Shown: positions 1-6,088, counted from the first letter of the stretch. The stretch is DNA of 7,072 nt from G963674685 sp964591275 (GCA_964591275.1 CAZQAE010000135.1:1-7072), one strand, 5' to 3'. Made by a program: numbers and translations. The notes: generated by a model not told the origin, from the sequence alone.

Positions 1-819
1 CGCGTCGGCTGTGTAGGCCTCCGGCGCCATGAAATTTGTCGTAAGAGCAAGGATGGAAGTTTTCGGCCTCGCAATCCCTGTGTGAAAATACTGCTTCGAC
101 GCGCAGGCCAGTATCATCGTCGCTTTGGCCTTTTTCTGTGATTTAGATTTCCCGCTCAAAAGAGACAATCCCTGATCCGGCAGGTCCACCAGGTAGTTAT
201 GCCCTGAATAGGAAACGATGCGCCCCTGCCCCGCGCCATGCAGGATTGAGCCATCTGGCAAGGGTATGGGGTAATCCTTATTGCCAAGCAACGCTTCAAG
301 GTAATCGCCGACAGCGTCGCTGATGTATCTGCCTCTATATCCAATGAGGACCAAATAGACATGAAAAGGCTCGGTGACTCCGTTTTTCCTCCACAATCCT
401 TTCGGCACGCATGTGCGCGTGTGGATTATCACCTGGCTTATCTTTTCGGTCGGATTGTTCACTACAAGCAGGCGGGACCATTTTGGACTTTTTTCAAACC
501 AGGTCCTGTAGCCGTACATGGCGCCCCAATAAAGATTGGTATCCGGGTTGTCCCCGTTGCCGAGTTTTTTTGAAACGGGAACGATGCCCTGATGTTCATT
601 ATCGCAAAGGGCCACGTAATGCGTGATGACCAGCGAATTTTGGATTTCCTTCGCTGTTTCCGCGTACCATTTTTCGAGCGGCCAGACTTGGTTCGCCAAG
701 CCGGGTTCATCAGCGCTTGCGGCAAAAGCGATCAGCGTTGCGCATAGCAGTCCAATGATCGCAAGACATGAGATCAGATGGATCGGTTTCAAGCGATGCT
801 CTATCCGATTAACCAGCAT
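1..819 (-). CDS. Secreted protein of unknown function with a possible caspase-like His/Cys pair (3' end off window)
   Basis: The reading frame is open from ATG at 819 to base 1 with no stop, giving 273 codons, so the C-terminus lies outside the window. The N-terminus looks like a Sec signal peptide: basic residues 5-11, a hydrophobic core at about 13-34 and an A-S-A/D cleavage site near 36, so export is likely. The mature part includes HYVALCDNEHQGIVPVSKKL and NLYWGAMYGYRTWF, which resemble conserved stretches of a family of hypothetical bacterial proteins as I recall it. Near the C-terminus, a hydrophobic strand ending in SGHN (His207) is followed 32 residues later by a strand ending in LACAS (Cys239). 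This order matches the His/Cys catalytic dyad of clan CD peptidases such as caspases and gingipains; the peptidase role is inference. The end, TTNFMAPEAYTADA, suggests only a short piece is missing. An in-frame ATG at 846 with an equally good ribosome site would add 9 residues; 819 gives the more usual signal peptide. The gene is divergent from the acyltransferase. Confidence 0.8.
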   Translation of the reverse strand, partial: MLVNRIEHRLKPIHLISCLAIIGLLCATLIAFAASADEPGLANQVWPLEKWYAETAKEIQNSLVITHYVALCDNEHQGIVPVSKKLGNGDNPDTNLYWGAMYGYRTWFEKSPKWSRLLVVNNPTEKISQVIIHTRTCVPKGLWRKNGVTEPFHVYLVLIGYRGRYISDAVGDYLEALLGNKDYPIPLPDGSILHGAGQGRIVSYSGHNYLVDLPDQGLSLLSGKSKSQKKAKATMILACASKQYFHTGIARPKTSILALTTNFMAPEAYTADA

Positions 820-862
820 GATTGAACCTCCCTGGTTAACCAGCATGGTTGAACCTCCCTGG
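809..862 (-). repeat. 27-bp tandem duplication carrying ribosome binding site and start codon
   Basis: Two adjacent 27-bp units (809-835 and 836-862) are identical except at 821/848 (a versus g on the plus strand). Read on the minus strand, each unit holds AGGGAGG (827-833 and 854-860), a 7-base spacer and an ATG followed by CTGGTTAA. The unit length is a multiple of three, so both ATGs (819 and 846) are in the same frame of the secreted protein. Initiation at the outer site adds MLVNQGGSI to the N-terminus. Confidence 0.95.
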
Positions 863-952
863 GCTTTTCATCCCATTATTGCAGCATGGATATCTAAAGG
901 CTTCGAAGTGTGAAATTTTTCAAATCCCAGGACGCTCCGGGAAAACTCCGCG

Positions 953-980
953 TTGTCAAATCCTTAGCGTGCATGATAAA
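953..980 (+). promoter_or_regulatory. Candidate sigma70-like promoter of the acyltransferase gene
   Basis: TTGTCA at 953-958 (5 of 6 to the -35 consensus) and GATAAA at 975-980 (4 of 6 to the -10 consensus) are separated by 16 bases. The start codon lies 70 bases downstream. The rest of the 863-1050 gap shows no gene, tRNA or hairpin. For the opposite direction only a weak AATAAT -10-like hexamer on the minus strand (875-880) was seen, without a good -35. Confidence 0.35.
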
Positions 981-1050
981 AGGCCCTCGGTGAAAAAGGA
1001 GTTTTATTCGCTAATAACCGTGTTAATTTTCGCACCTCATTTGGAATTCA

Positions 1051-2115
1051 ATGAACAAAACGAAACGGAACCGGATCGAAATTCTCGTCAAACGTACGGT
1101 CAGCATTTTCGCCTATTCTTTTATGCTGGCGATTGTCATGGCGCTGCTGCCTGCCTTGCTGGCCTTCGCCTTCACATGGGATCTCATCCGGCGAAACTCC
1201 TGGTCCCTGCTACGATGCCTTGCCTTTCTTGTTTTATATCTTGGCGCCGAGCTTCTCGGGGTCATTGTCGCATTCGGCATTTGGATTTTCAGCGGTCGCT
1301 TCATCGGGCTTGGAAAAATCCGCTTTATTGATTGGTCCTATCTCCTTCAGCGCTGGTGGGGTGGATGGCTCTTCCACGGCACCTTTCGCATTTTCGGGAT
1401 GCAACTCGAAATCGACGAGCCCGAAGGACTTGATCAAGGTCCGCTGATACTTTTCATCAGACACGCCAGTTTGCCGGACACATCCCTTCCCGGCGCATTA
1501 TTCGTATTGCGCCACAACATCAGGCTTCGTCACATAATAAAAAAAGAACTGCTCTGGTCTCCGCTACTGAACATCGTCTGCAAAAGATTGGGGCATTACT
1601 TTCTGGATCGCGATTCGAAGGACACGGGAAAAGAACTGCGTTGCATTGGTCGCCTGGCTGAAGGAATGGGGTCTAAAGACGGCATCATGATCTACCCGGA
1701 GGGCACCCGTATTACGCCGGACAAGCGCAAGCGTATCCTCGAAAAAATCTCTGAATCCGGAAACGACAATCTTTTGGAAAAAGCGCTGGCCTTGCGAAAT
1801 GTTCTGCCTCCGCGCCTAGGCGGTTCGCTGGCTATTCTTGAAGCCAACACCAGAGCTTATGCCGTGTTCTGCGCGCATGTGGGTTTTGACGCGGCGAATA
1901 AAGCCCTGAATCTTCTGAACGGATCGCTCATCAATCAAAAGATTAAAATCAAAATGTGGAAAGTCCCGTTTGAAAATATCCCCACAACACGCGAAGAACG
2001 GATCGAGTGGCTCTACCATCATTGGATGAAAATTGATGAGTGGATCGAACACAATAAACAAAACGAACCGAGGCTTTTCGCTGAAACTTGCGAACCCATG
2101 GGGAAAGCCGGCTAA
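1051..2115 (+). CDS. Membrane-bound 1-acylglycerol-3-phosphate acyltransferase-like protein (LPLAT/PlsC family)
   Basis: This 354-residue protein probably transfers an acyl chain to a lysophospholipid or related acceptor at the inner membrane. Two hydrophobic segments (about 17-43 and 53-82) follow a basic N-terminus. The acyltransferase blocks come in the usual order: the H-x4-D catalytic motif as RHASLPD (His138, Asp143), then FLDRD with Arg187, then IYPEGTR at 214-220. After it comes a charged stretch and LPPRLGGSLAIL (252-263), an arrangement that recalls the LCLAT1/YihG branch rather than the short (about 240-residue) PlsC enzymes; this subfamily call is from memory. ATG 1051 is the first start after an in-frame TAA at 1024. 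The upstream GGA (1043-1045) is only a weak ribosome site. The stop TAA (2113-2115) overlaps the stop of the convergent lipoprotein gene. The acceptor and acyl chain cannot be told from sequence. Confidence 0.88.
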   Translation: MNKTKRNRIEILVKRTVSIFAYSFMLAIVMALLPALLAFAFTWDLIRRNSWSLLRCLAFLVLYLGAELLGVIVAFGIWIFSGRFIGLGKIRFIDWSYLLQRWWGGWLFHGTFRIFGMQLEIDEPEGLDQGPLILFIRHASLPDTSLPGALFVLRHNIRLRHIIKKELLWSPLLNIVCKRLGHYFLDRDSKDTGKELRCIGRLAEGMGSKDGIMIYPEGTRITPDKRKRILEKISESGNDNLLEKALALRNVLPPRLGGSLAILEANTRAYAVFCAHVGFDAANKALNLLNGSLINQKIKIKMWKVPFENIPTTREERIEWLYHHWMKIDEWIEHNKQNEPRLFAETCEPMGKAG

Positions 2116-3641
2116 GGCACGGTTATTGGAATCGCCCGCCAGGAAGTGTTGCCGATTCCGTCCGATACGTAAACGATGACTTCATACGATCCTGCTGCGC
2201 GATACGTATGTTCAACTTGCTCACCCTTTGCGCGACTTAGATCGCCGAAATACCATTCATAGGCCAAAATGCCGTCCGCATCCATCGCCTCGGCCTCGAA
2301 AGAGACTGTCATGTCGTCTTGGTCGGCGGCCTGCGCCGAAAGCACCGGCTGCGCATTAGCTTCCCAGGGCCACTGTTCGAGAATAGGCGCTTCGATATCC
2401 TCCCCCGACGGAATTGTCCAAAGCACCTGGCCCTCGGAAGTTTCCGAACTCGCTCCAGCCATCAACATGACTTGCTTCGTCAATTCCAGGTTGATGGATA
2501 TGGCATCGTTGAGAGTGTAATCGGTGAACATGAAGCTTCGGTCATTTACAAGTCCCGATTGGAATTTTTCCGGTATGCGCGAAAGGCCCATCCAGTTGCC
2601 CAGAATGCCCCCCACCGAGGAAGGATTGCAGTCGCTGTCCTGGCCGCAGCGCATGGCGATCTTCATGGATTTTTCCAGGTCGCCTTCACCATAAAGAAGG
2701 CCCAGCAAAACGTATGCGCCGTTGAGCTTGGCGGCGATGTTGTAAGCCGGATCAAAATCATGTTCCCATCCCGGACAACGATCCGCGCCGCCCCAGGCAT
2801 CCTGCAATAGAAACCATATTTCCTCCCAGCTATCTCCCAGTGCGTGCCTTGCGATGACATCCTCCACCACCATGCGGTATTGGGAACCTTCCGGCAGCGC
2901 TTTGCGACCCGCCTCGACGATGTCCATGATGTCTTCAGCGAAAAAGGACGCCGCGTGCATGGCCGCCATGAACACGCCACCGAGCACGCCGTCGCCGTAA
3001 TTCATCACGTGCCCGGCGCGCCAGGACAGCTCGACGGCCTGATTGACGAGACCGGGACATAAAGTTCCCACGAAATCCGCTTCAATCTGCCAGTCGATGT
3101 CGTCGCAATGCTTGTTGTTTTCGTAGTGGCCCGAATCCGGCGCGGGAATGCCGTTTCGTAAATTGACCCGCGCCACGAGATTGGCGTGGGCCAATAGAAA
3201 ATGCGTATCTTTGAAAGCCTCGCCGAACAGCACCCAGCTTGCGTTGACGCCGTCATTGGTCATCACGTCGATAAAGGGAATCTCAACGTAAACGTCATCT
3301 TGCACGTATCCGTTGTTTATCCGATCCGGCTGCCATTGGGGTACTTCGTTTTCGGGAATGATTCTATCGGTGTATTGAAACTCCGTGGGAGCGCCCCATG
3401 CGACTCCCGCCATCTGGCCGATCCATGAGCCGCGGATTTTATCTTCCAGGGCATCTTCATAAATGATGTATTGCGTAGGAGCATCATCGTCGACAGTATC
3501 ATCGTCGAGGGTATCGTCATCGTCCGCATCATCATTCGCCTGGTCCGAACTTGTCGAATCGTCATCATCGTTATCGCATGCCGACAGCGAAAAGATGACA
3601 GCAACAATTATCGCAAAAACAAATCCGGTTCGCATTTTCAT
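2112..3641 (-). CDS. ADP-ribosylglycohydrolase-family lipoprotein with Asp-rich linker and C-terminal PKD domain
   Basis: The 509-residue protein starts with a lipoprotein signal peptide: Lys2/Arg4, a hydrophobic core at 7-19 and lipobox LSAC with Cys22. An Asp-rich linker follows (about 23-53). The catalytic domain spans roughly 60-395. It opens with EDKIRGSWIGQMAGVAWGAP, the typical first helix of ADP-ribosylglycohydrolases, then QDDVYVE (Asp115, Asp116) and GQDSDCNPSSVGGILG (333-348, Asp335 and Asp337), which correspond to the acidic metal-binding motifs. The family usually has T-D-D and D-T-D-T there; the Gln before the first Asp pair and Cys after the last Asp are deviations. Residues about 428-509 look like a PKD domain (EWYFGD, then HTYRAAGSYEVIVYVSDG). 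Members remove ADP-ribose from proteins or small molecules; here the enzyme would sit outside the cytoplasm, so its substrate is open. Asp directly after Cys22 is an inner-membrane retention signal in E. coli; whether that rule applies here is unknown. ATG 3641 is chosen over ATG 3656 because the ribosome site lies between them. Confidence 0.88.
   Translation of the reverse strand: MKMRTGFVFAIIVAVIFSLSACDNDDDDSTSSDQANDDADDDDTLDDDTVDDDAPTQYIIYEDALEDKIRGSWIGQMAGVAWGAPTEFQYTDRIIPENEVPQWQPDRINNGYVQDDVYVEIPFIDVMTNDGVNASWVLFGEAFKDTHFLLAHANLVARVNLRNGIPAPDSGHYENNKHCDDIDWQIEADFVGTLCPGLVNQAVELSWRAGHVMNYGDGVLGGVFMAAMHAASFFAEDIMDIVEAGRKALPEGSQYRMVVEDVIARHALGDSWEEIWFLLQDAWGGADRCPGWEHDFDPAYNIAAKLNGAYVLLGLLYGEGDLEKSMKIAMRCGQDSDCNPSSVGGILGNWMGLSRIPEKFQSGLVNDRSFMFTDYTLNDAISINLELTKQVMLMAGASSETSEGQVLWTIPSGEDIEAPILEQWPWEANAQPVLSAQAADQDDMTVSFEAEAMDADGILAYEWYFGDLSRAKGEQVEHTYRAAGSYEVIVYVSDGIGNTSWRAIPITVP
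3481..3540 (-). repeat. 15-bp tandem repeat encoding Asp-rich linker
   Basis: Four imperfect 15-bp units (3481, 3496, 3511, 3526) encode repeated D-D-D-T-V/L-like pentapeptides in the linker after the lipobox of the ADP-ribosylglycohydrolase lipoprotein. The fourth unit is the most diverged. The period is a multiple of three, so copy-number change would alter linker length without shifting frame. Confidence 0.75.
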
Positions 3642-3646
3642 CTGTT

Positions 3647-3651
3647 CCTCC
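3647..3651 (-). promoter_or_regulatory. Ribosome binding site that sets the lipoprotein start
   Basis: GGAGG on the minus strand lies 5 bases before ATG 3641 and 11 bases before ATG 3635. It lies inside the extra five codons that would be read from ATG 3656, so the 3656 start is unlikely. Confidence 0.75.
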
Positions 3652-3667
3652 GCCATCAGGTTTTGCC

Positions 3668-3697
3668 AGGATAACCGCTACGCCCGTTTTTAGGCAA
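3668..3697 (-). promoter_or_regulatory. Weak candidate promoter of the lipoprotein gene
   Basis: On the minus strand TTGCCT (3697-3692) and TATCCT (3673-3668) each match the sigma70 hexamers at 4 of 6 positions, with an 18-base spacer. The position fits a leader of about 20-25 bases before ATG 3641. The match is weak and could be chance. Confidence 0.25.
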
Positions 3698-3716
3698 GAG
3701 TTGGTAAAGCATCGTG

Positions 3717-3731
3717 TATCACCTGGTGATA
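3717..3731. promoter_or_regulatory. Perfect 15-bp palindrome, candidate operator
   Basis: TATCACC and its exact reverse complement GGTGATA flank a single T. It lies in the 234-bp gap between the leftward lipoprotein gene and the rightward glycosyltransferase operon, about 20 bp beyond the weak leftward promoter and 87 bp before the rightward one. The arms are too short, and lack the T run, for a terminator; a dimeric regulator site is the simplest reading, without direct support. Confidence 0.45.
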
Positions 3732-3817
3732 GTGTTCTCTTCAATTGCCGAGTGATTATGTTCCCATGAAAAGAAGGACAAAACGGAATCAGAGGCTCCT
3801 TAGCCAGACAACCTCCC

Positions 3818-3845
3818 TTGACACGTCCCATGCCCCATTTATAGT
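3818..3845 (+). promoter_or_regulatory. Strong sigma70-like promoter of the sugar-transfer operon
   Basis: A perfect TTGACA (3818-3823) and TATAGT (3840-3845, 5 of 6) are separated by 16 bases. Transcription would start near 3852, leaving a leader of about 24 bases with GAGG at 3861-3864 before the GTG start at 3876. This is the best promoter-like sequence in the window. Confidence 0.65.
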
Positions 3846-3875
3846 TGTTTTACTTGATGCGAGGTAAGAAAAATC

Positions 3876-4841
3876 GTGATTCCGCAAAAATTATCCATCG
3901 TCGTTCCGGTTTATAATTCGGAAGAAACCCTTTCGCTGCTTTGCGATAGGGTCGAGGCTGCCATGCAATCGCTCGGGCGAGAATACGAACTCATCCTTGT
4001 GGACGATGCCAGCCGCGACGATTCCTGGGCGCAAATCAAGAAAATCACGTCAGGCAAGAAAAAAATCCGGGGCATACGGCTTTGCCGCAATTTTGGTCAG
4101 CACAACGCTTTATTGTGCGGCATTCGCGCGGCCCGTTATGAAATTATCGCCACAATCGACGACGACCTCCAGAATCCGCCGGAAGAAATCGAAAAACTGA
4201 TTCACAAACTCGGTGAAGGGTACGACGTTGTTTACGGCGTGCCGGAAATGGAGCAGCACGGATTTTTTCGTGATATTGCGTCCATGATTACAAAGCTGGC
4301 CATCCAGGTAAACATGGACGAAAAGGCCGTACGGCAAGTCAGCGCCTTTCGCGTGTTTCGCACGAAACTGCGCGACAGTTTCTCGGACTTCAACAGCCCC
4401 ACATTGTCCATAGATGTCCTACTGTTCTGGGGCACGAGCAAGTTCGGCTCCATGAAAGTAAGGCACGACCCCCGGCGGCACGGCCAGTCCAATTATACTT
4501 TTCCGAAACTTGTGGCGCACGCTACGAAAATGATAACCGGATTTAGCGTACTGCCGCTGCGCATCACCAGCTGGTTCGGTTTTGCCTTCACCTTTTTCGG
4601 CCTGATGTCTCTGGTCTTCGTCGTTTTTCGTTTTATGATTCAGGGAACGCAGGTCAGTGGATTCACCTTTCTCGCATCAATCGTGTCCATCTTTTCGGGC
4701 GCAACGATGTTCGCCCTGGGGATAATCGGCGAATATCTTGCCCAGGTACATCTGCGCGTGATGGGAAAACCGGTCTTTGCCGAATCTGATAGAACATTCG
4801 GCGAAAATGAAGATATTGCCGCTCAAGACGATGGTGTATAA
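3876..4841 (+). CDS. GT2 polyprenyl-phosphate sugar transferase (ArnC/GtrB/DPM1 type)
   Basis: This 321-residue enzyme most likely moves a sugar from a nucleotide donor to undecaprenyl phosphate on the cytoplasmic face of the inner membrane. The N-terminal GT-A domain starts with LSIVVPVYNSEETL (6-19). It has VDDAS (42-46) for nucleotide binding, NFGQHNALLCGI (72-83), the metal-binding TIDDDLQNPPEEI (93-105), and R-H-G-Q-S-N-Y (201-207), the counterpart of the RxxGxSKY block of this subfamily. Two membrane segments follow at about 232-252 and 264-286, ending in IIGEYLAQVHLRVMGKPVF, typical for the ArnC/GtrB group. The start is GTG; an in-frame TGA at 3855-3857 excludes a longer protein, and GAGG lies 11 bases upstream of the start. 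The adjoining aminotransferase and GT-C genes suggest the sugar is an amino or deoxyamino hexose; the actual sugar cannot be read from sequence. Confidence 0.9.
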   Translation: MIPQKLSIVVPVYNSEETLSLLCDRVEAAMQSLGREYELILVDDASRDDSWAQIKKITSGKKKIRGIRLCRNFGQHNALLCGIRAARYEIIATIDDDLQNPPEEIEKLIHKLGEGYDVVYGVPEMEQHGFFRDIASMITKLAIQVNMDEKAVRQVSAFRVFRTKLRDSFSDFNSPTLSIDVLLFWGTSKFGSMKVRHDPRRHGQSNYTFPKLVAHATKMITGFSVLPLRITSWFGFAFTFFGLMSLVFVVFRFMIQGTQVSGFTFLASIVSIFSGATMFALGIIGEYLAQVHLRVMGKPVFAESDRTFGENEDIAAQDDGV

Positions 4842-4907
4842 ATGAAGCGCCTTCATCCTTCGCTTATAAAACTCGGCTTCGACAACGACTCTGGAATACC
4901 GTTGTGA
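4842..4907 (+). other. 21-codon mini-ORF bridging the GT2 and aminotransferase genes
   Basis: ATG 4842 follows the GT2 stop TAA without a gap. The frame encodes MKRLHPSLIKLGFDNDSGIP plus Leu and ends at TGA 4905-4907, which overlaps the GTG start of the aminotransferase (GTGA, 4 bases). No known peptide is recognised and no good ribosome site precedes it. It could be a translational-coupling leader, a remnant of a lost gene, or chance. Confidence 0.3.
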
Positions 4908-5785
4908 AAAAATATCGCGTGCCATTCAATCGACCATTTTTGACCGGTAAAGAACTCGACTACATCGTCGAAGCCGTGCAGGGTGGCTGGATTTCCGGCG
5001 ACGGCGCCTTCACCGGGAAATGCCGGCGTATTCTGGAAGAGGCTATCGGCGCTCCTCGGGTATTTTTGACGACATCCTGCACGGACGCGCTGGAGATGTC
5101 CGCGCTTTTGCTGAACATCCAACCCGGCGATGAAGTGATTGTTCCCTCTTTCACCTTCGTAACAACGGCGAATGCTTTCGCATTGCGCGGCGCCAAACTC
5201 GTTTTCAGCGATATTCGCCCGGACACGCTCAATCTCGATGAAACCCGGCTCGAAAGTCTCATCACGCAAAAGACCAAAGCCATCGTACCGGTTCATTATG
5301 CGGGAATCGGCTGCCGAATGGATGTCATCATGGAGATTGCCGCCAAACGCGGAATCCCTGTTGTCGAAGATAACGCGCACGGTCTTTTCGCTGAATTTCG
5401 CGGGAAACCTCTTGGAAGCTTTGGCCAAATGGCGACATGCAGTTTCCACGAAACGAAAAACATCAGCAGCGGGGAAGGCGGAGCCATTATCATCAACGAC
5501 GCCTCCTTGATAGAACGGGCGGAAATCGTCTGGCAAAAGGGCACTGATCGTTCCAAATTCGTTCGCGGCCAGGTGGACAAGTACTCATGGGTCGATTTTG
5601 GATCCAGCTTTTTGCCCTCCGATATCATCGCCGCCTATCTCCTGGCGCAACTGGAGGCTCGGGAAACGATTCAAAGCCGGCGAAAGCACATCTGGGAGCG
5701 TTATCATAATGAACTGGCGCAATGGTGCGGCGCAAATGACGTGCGCACGCCCTATGTGCCTGAAGAATGCACACGGCAGTCCTGA
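4904..5785 (+). CDS. wecE: WecE-type sugar aminotransferase, N-terminal three quarters (ended by in-frame TGA)
   Basis: This is a PLP-dependent DegT/DnrJ/EryC1/StrS aminotransferase. E. coli WecE converts dTDP-4-keto-6-deoxyglucose to dTDP-4-amino-4,6-dideoxygalactose using glutamate; similarity to it is strong throughout. Visible blocks are VPFNRPFLTGKELDYI (6-21), TSCTDALEMSALLL (57-70), IQPGDEVIVPSFTFVTTANA (72-91), VPVHYAGIGCRMD (128-140), VVEDNAHG (153-160, Asp156 for the PLP pyridine nitrogen) and SFHETKNISSGEGGA (180-194) with the Schiff-base Lys185. RGQVDKYSWVDFGSSFLPSD (221-240) is the characteristic WecE segment. The frame stops at TGA 5783-5785 after 293 codons, whereas WecE is about 376 residues; the missing part follows in the same frame. 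The GTG start has a weak GGA 8 bases upstream and overlaps the mini-ORF stop. The N-terminal piece keeps the PLP lysine but lacks the C-terminal substrate-site segment, so alone it is probably inactive. Confidence 0.88.
   Translation: MKKYRVPFNRPFLTGKELDYIVEAVQGGWISGDGAFTGKCRRILEEAIGAPRVFLTTSCTDALEMSALLLNIQPGDEVIVPSFTFVTTANAFALRGAKLVFSDIRPDTLNLDETRLESLITQKTKAIVPVHYAGIGCRMDVIMEIAAKRGIPVVEDNAHGLFAEFRGKPLGSFGQMATCSFHETKNISSGEGGAIIINDASLIERAEIVWQKGTDRSKFVRGQVDKYSWVDFGSSFLPSDIIAAYLLAQLEARETIQSRRKHIWERYHNELAQWCGANDVRTPYVPEECTRQS
5783..5785 (+). other. In-frame TGA splitting the wecE gene
   Basis: The codons around it read E-E-C-T-R-Q-S-TGA-H-M-Y-Y-L. As I remember E. coli WecE, the same place reads C-V-Q-N-A-H-M-F-Y, so leaving out the TGA gives the exact spacing. 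Read across the TGA, the gene is 379 codons, a normal family length. No frameshift is involved. Confidence 0.9.
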
Positions 5786-5788
5786 CAC

Positions 5789-6043
5789 ATGTATTATTTG
5801 ATAATGCCCACGCCTGAGCGAAGAACTCAATTCATCGACTACTTAAGGGAACGCGGCATATTGGCCGTTTTTCATTATTCGCCGCTTCATCTTTCCTCCA
5901 TGGGGCGCAGCTTCGGTTTTGGCAGCGGAGATTGCCCCGTCACTGAGCAAACGAGCGACAGATTGGTCCGATTGCCGTTTTATAATGATTTAAACGATGA
6001 TGATTTGAGCTATGTCATAAGCAGCGTTATTTCTTTCCAATAG
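5789..6043 (+). CDS. wecE: WecE-type aminotransferase, C-terminal part (same frame, after the TGA)
   Basis: From ATG 5789 this frame encodes 84 residues that match the end of WecE: MYYLIMPTPERRTQFIDYL, ERGILAVFHYSPLHLSSMG with the conserved FHY-PLH block, then TSDRLVRLPFYNDL near the C-terminus. In the family this small domain closes over the active site and helps bind the sugar nucleotide. ATG 5789 is only one codon after the TGA, so ribosomes finishing the first part could reinitiate here, although no clear ribosome site precedes it. Two separate polypeptides, read-through of one protein, or a dead gene are all possible. The frame ends at TAG 6041-6043; the GT-C gene starts 45 bases later. 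Confidence 0.8.
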   Translation: MYYLIMPTPERRTQFIDYLRERGILAVFHYSPLHLSSMGRSFGFGSGDCPVTEQTSDRLVRLPFYNDLNDDDLSYVISSVISFQ

Positions 6044-6088
6044 GCGGCATTTGTTTCGCGGCAAAGCGGGCGAATCCGGGATCAATCA

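Noticed and set aside
735..780. Lipobox-like L-I-S-C in the signal peptide of the left secreted protein
   Set aside because: The Cys comes before the hydrophobic core rather than after it, so lipid anchoring is unlikely; A-S-A near residue 36 is a better cleavage site.
849..1331. 160-codon rightward frame overlapping the start of the acyltransferase gene
   Set aside because: It covers non-coding gap and the acyltransferase in another frame, shows no recognisable domain, and the 1051 frame has clear LPLAT motifs.
3663..3697. TTGCC...GGCAA inverted repeat upstream of the lipoprotein gene
   Set aside because: Arms of five bases with a 25-base loop are too weak to call a terminator or regulatory hairpin.
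3571..3831. 86-codon leftward frame upstream of the lipoprotein gene
   Set aside because: It overlaps the lipoprotein signal peptide in another frame, has no ribosome site or motif, and covers the promoter region.
4853..5536. 227-codon leftward frame opposite the GT2/aminotransferase genes
   Set aside because: It is antisense to strongly conserved WecE blocks, has no recognisable motif and reads as a composition shadow.
5754..5774. C-L-K-N-A-H in another frame, like the C-V-Q-N-A-H of E. coli WecE, suggesting paired frameshifts
   Set aside because: The residues before it in that frame do not match WecE, while the main frame matches up to E-E-C-T-R-Q-S and again from H-M-Y-Y, so no frameshift is needed.
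5783..5830. Selenocysteine codon at the wecE TGA
   Set aside because: The only downstream hairpin seen (TGAG/CTCA with a 7-base loop near 5814) is short and lacks a SECIS-like loop, and WecE has no known redox-active residue at this place.
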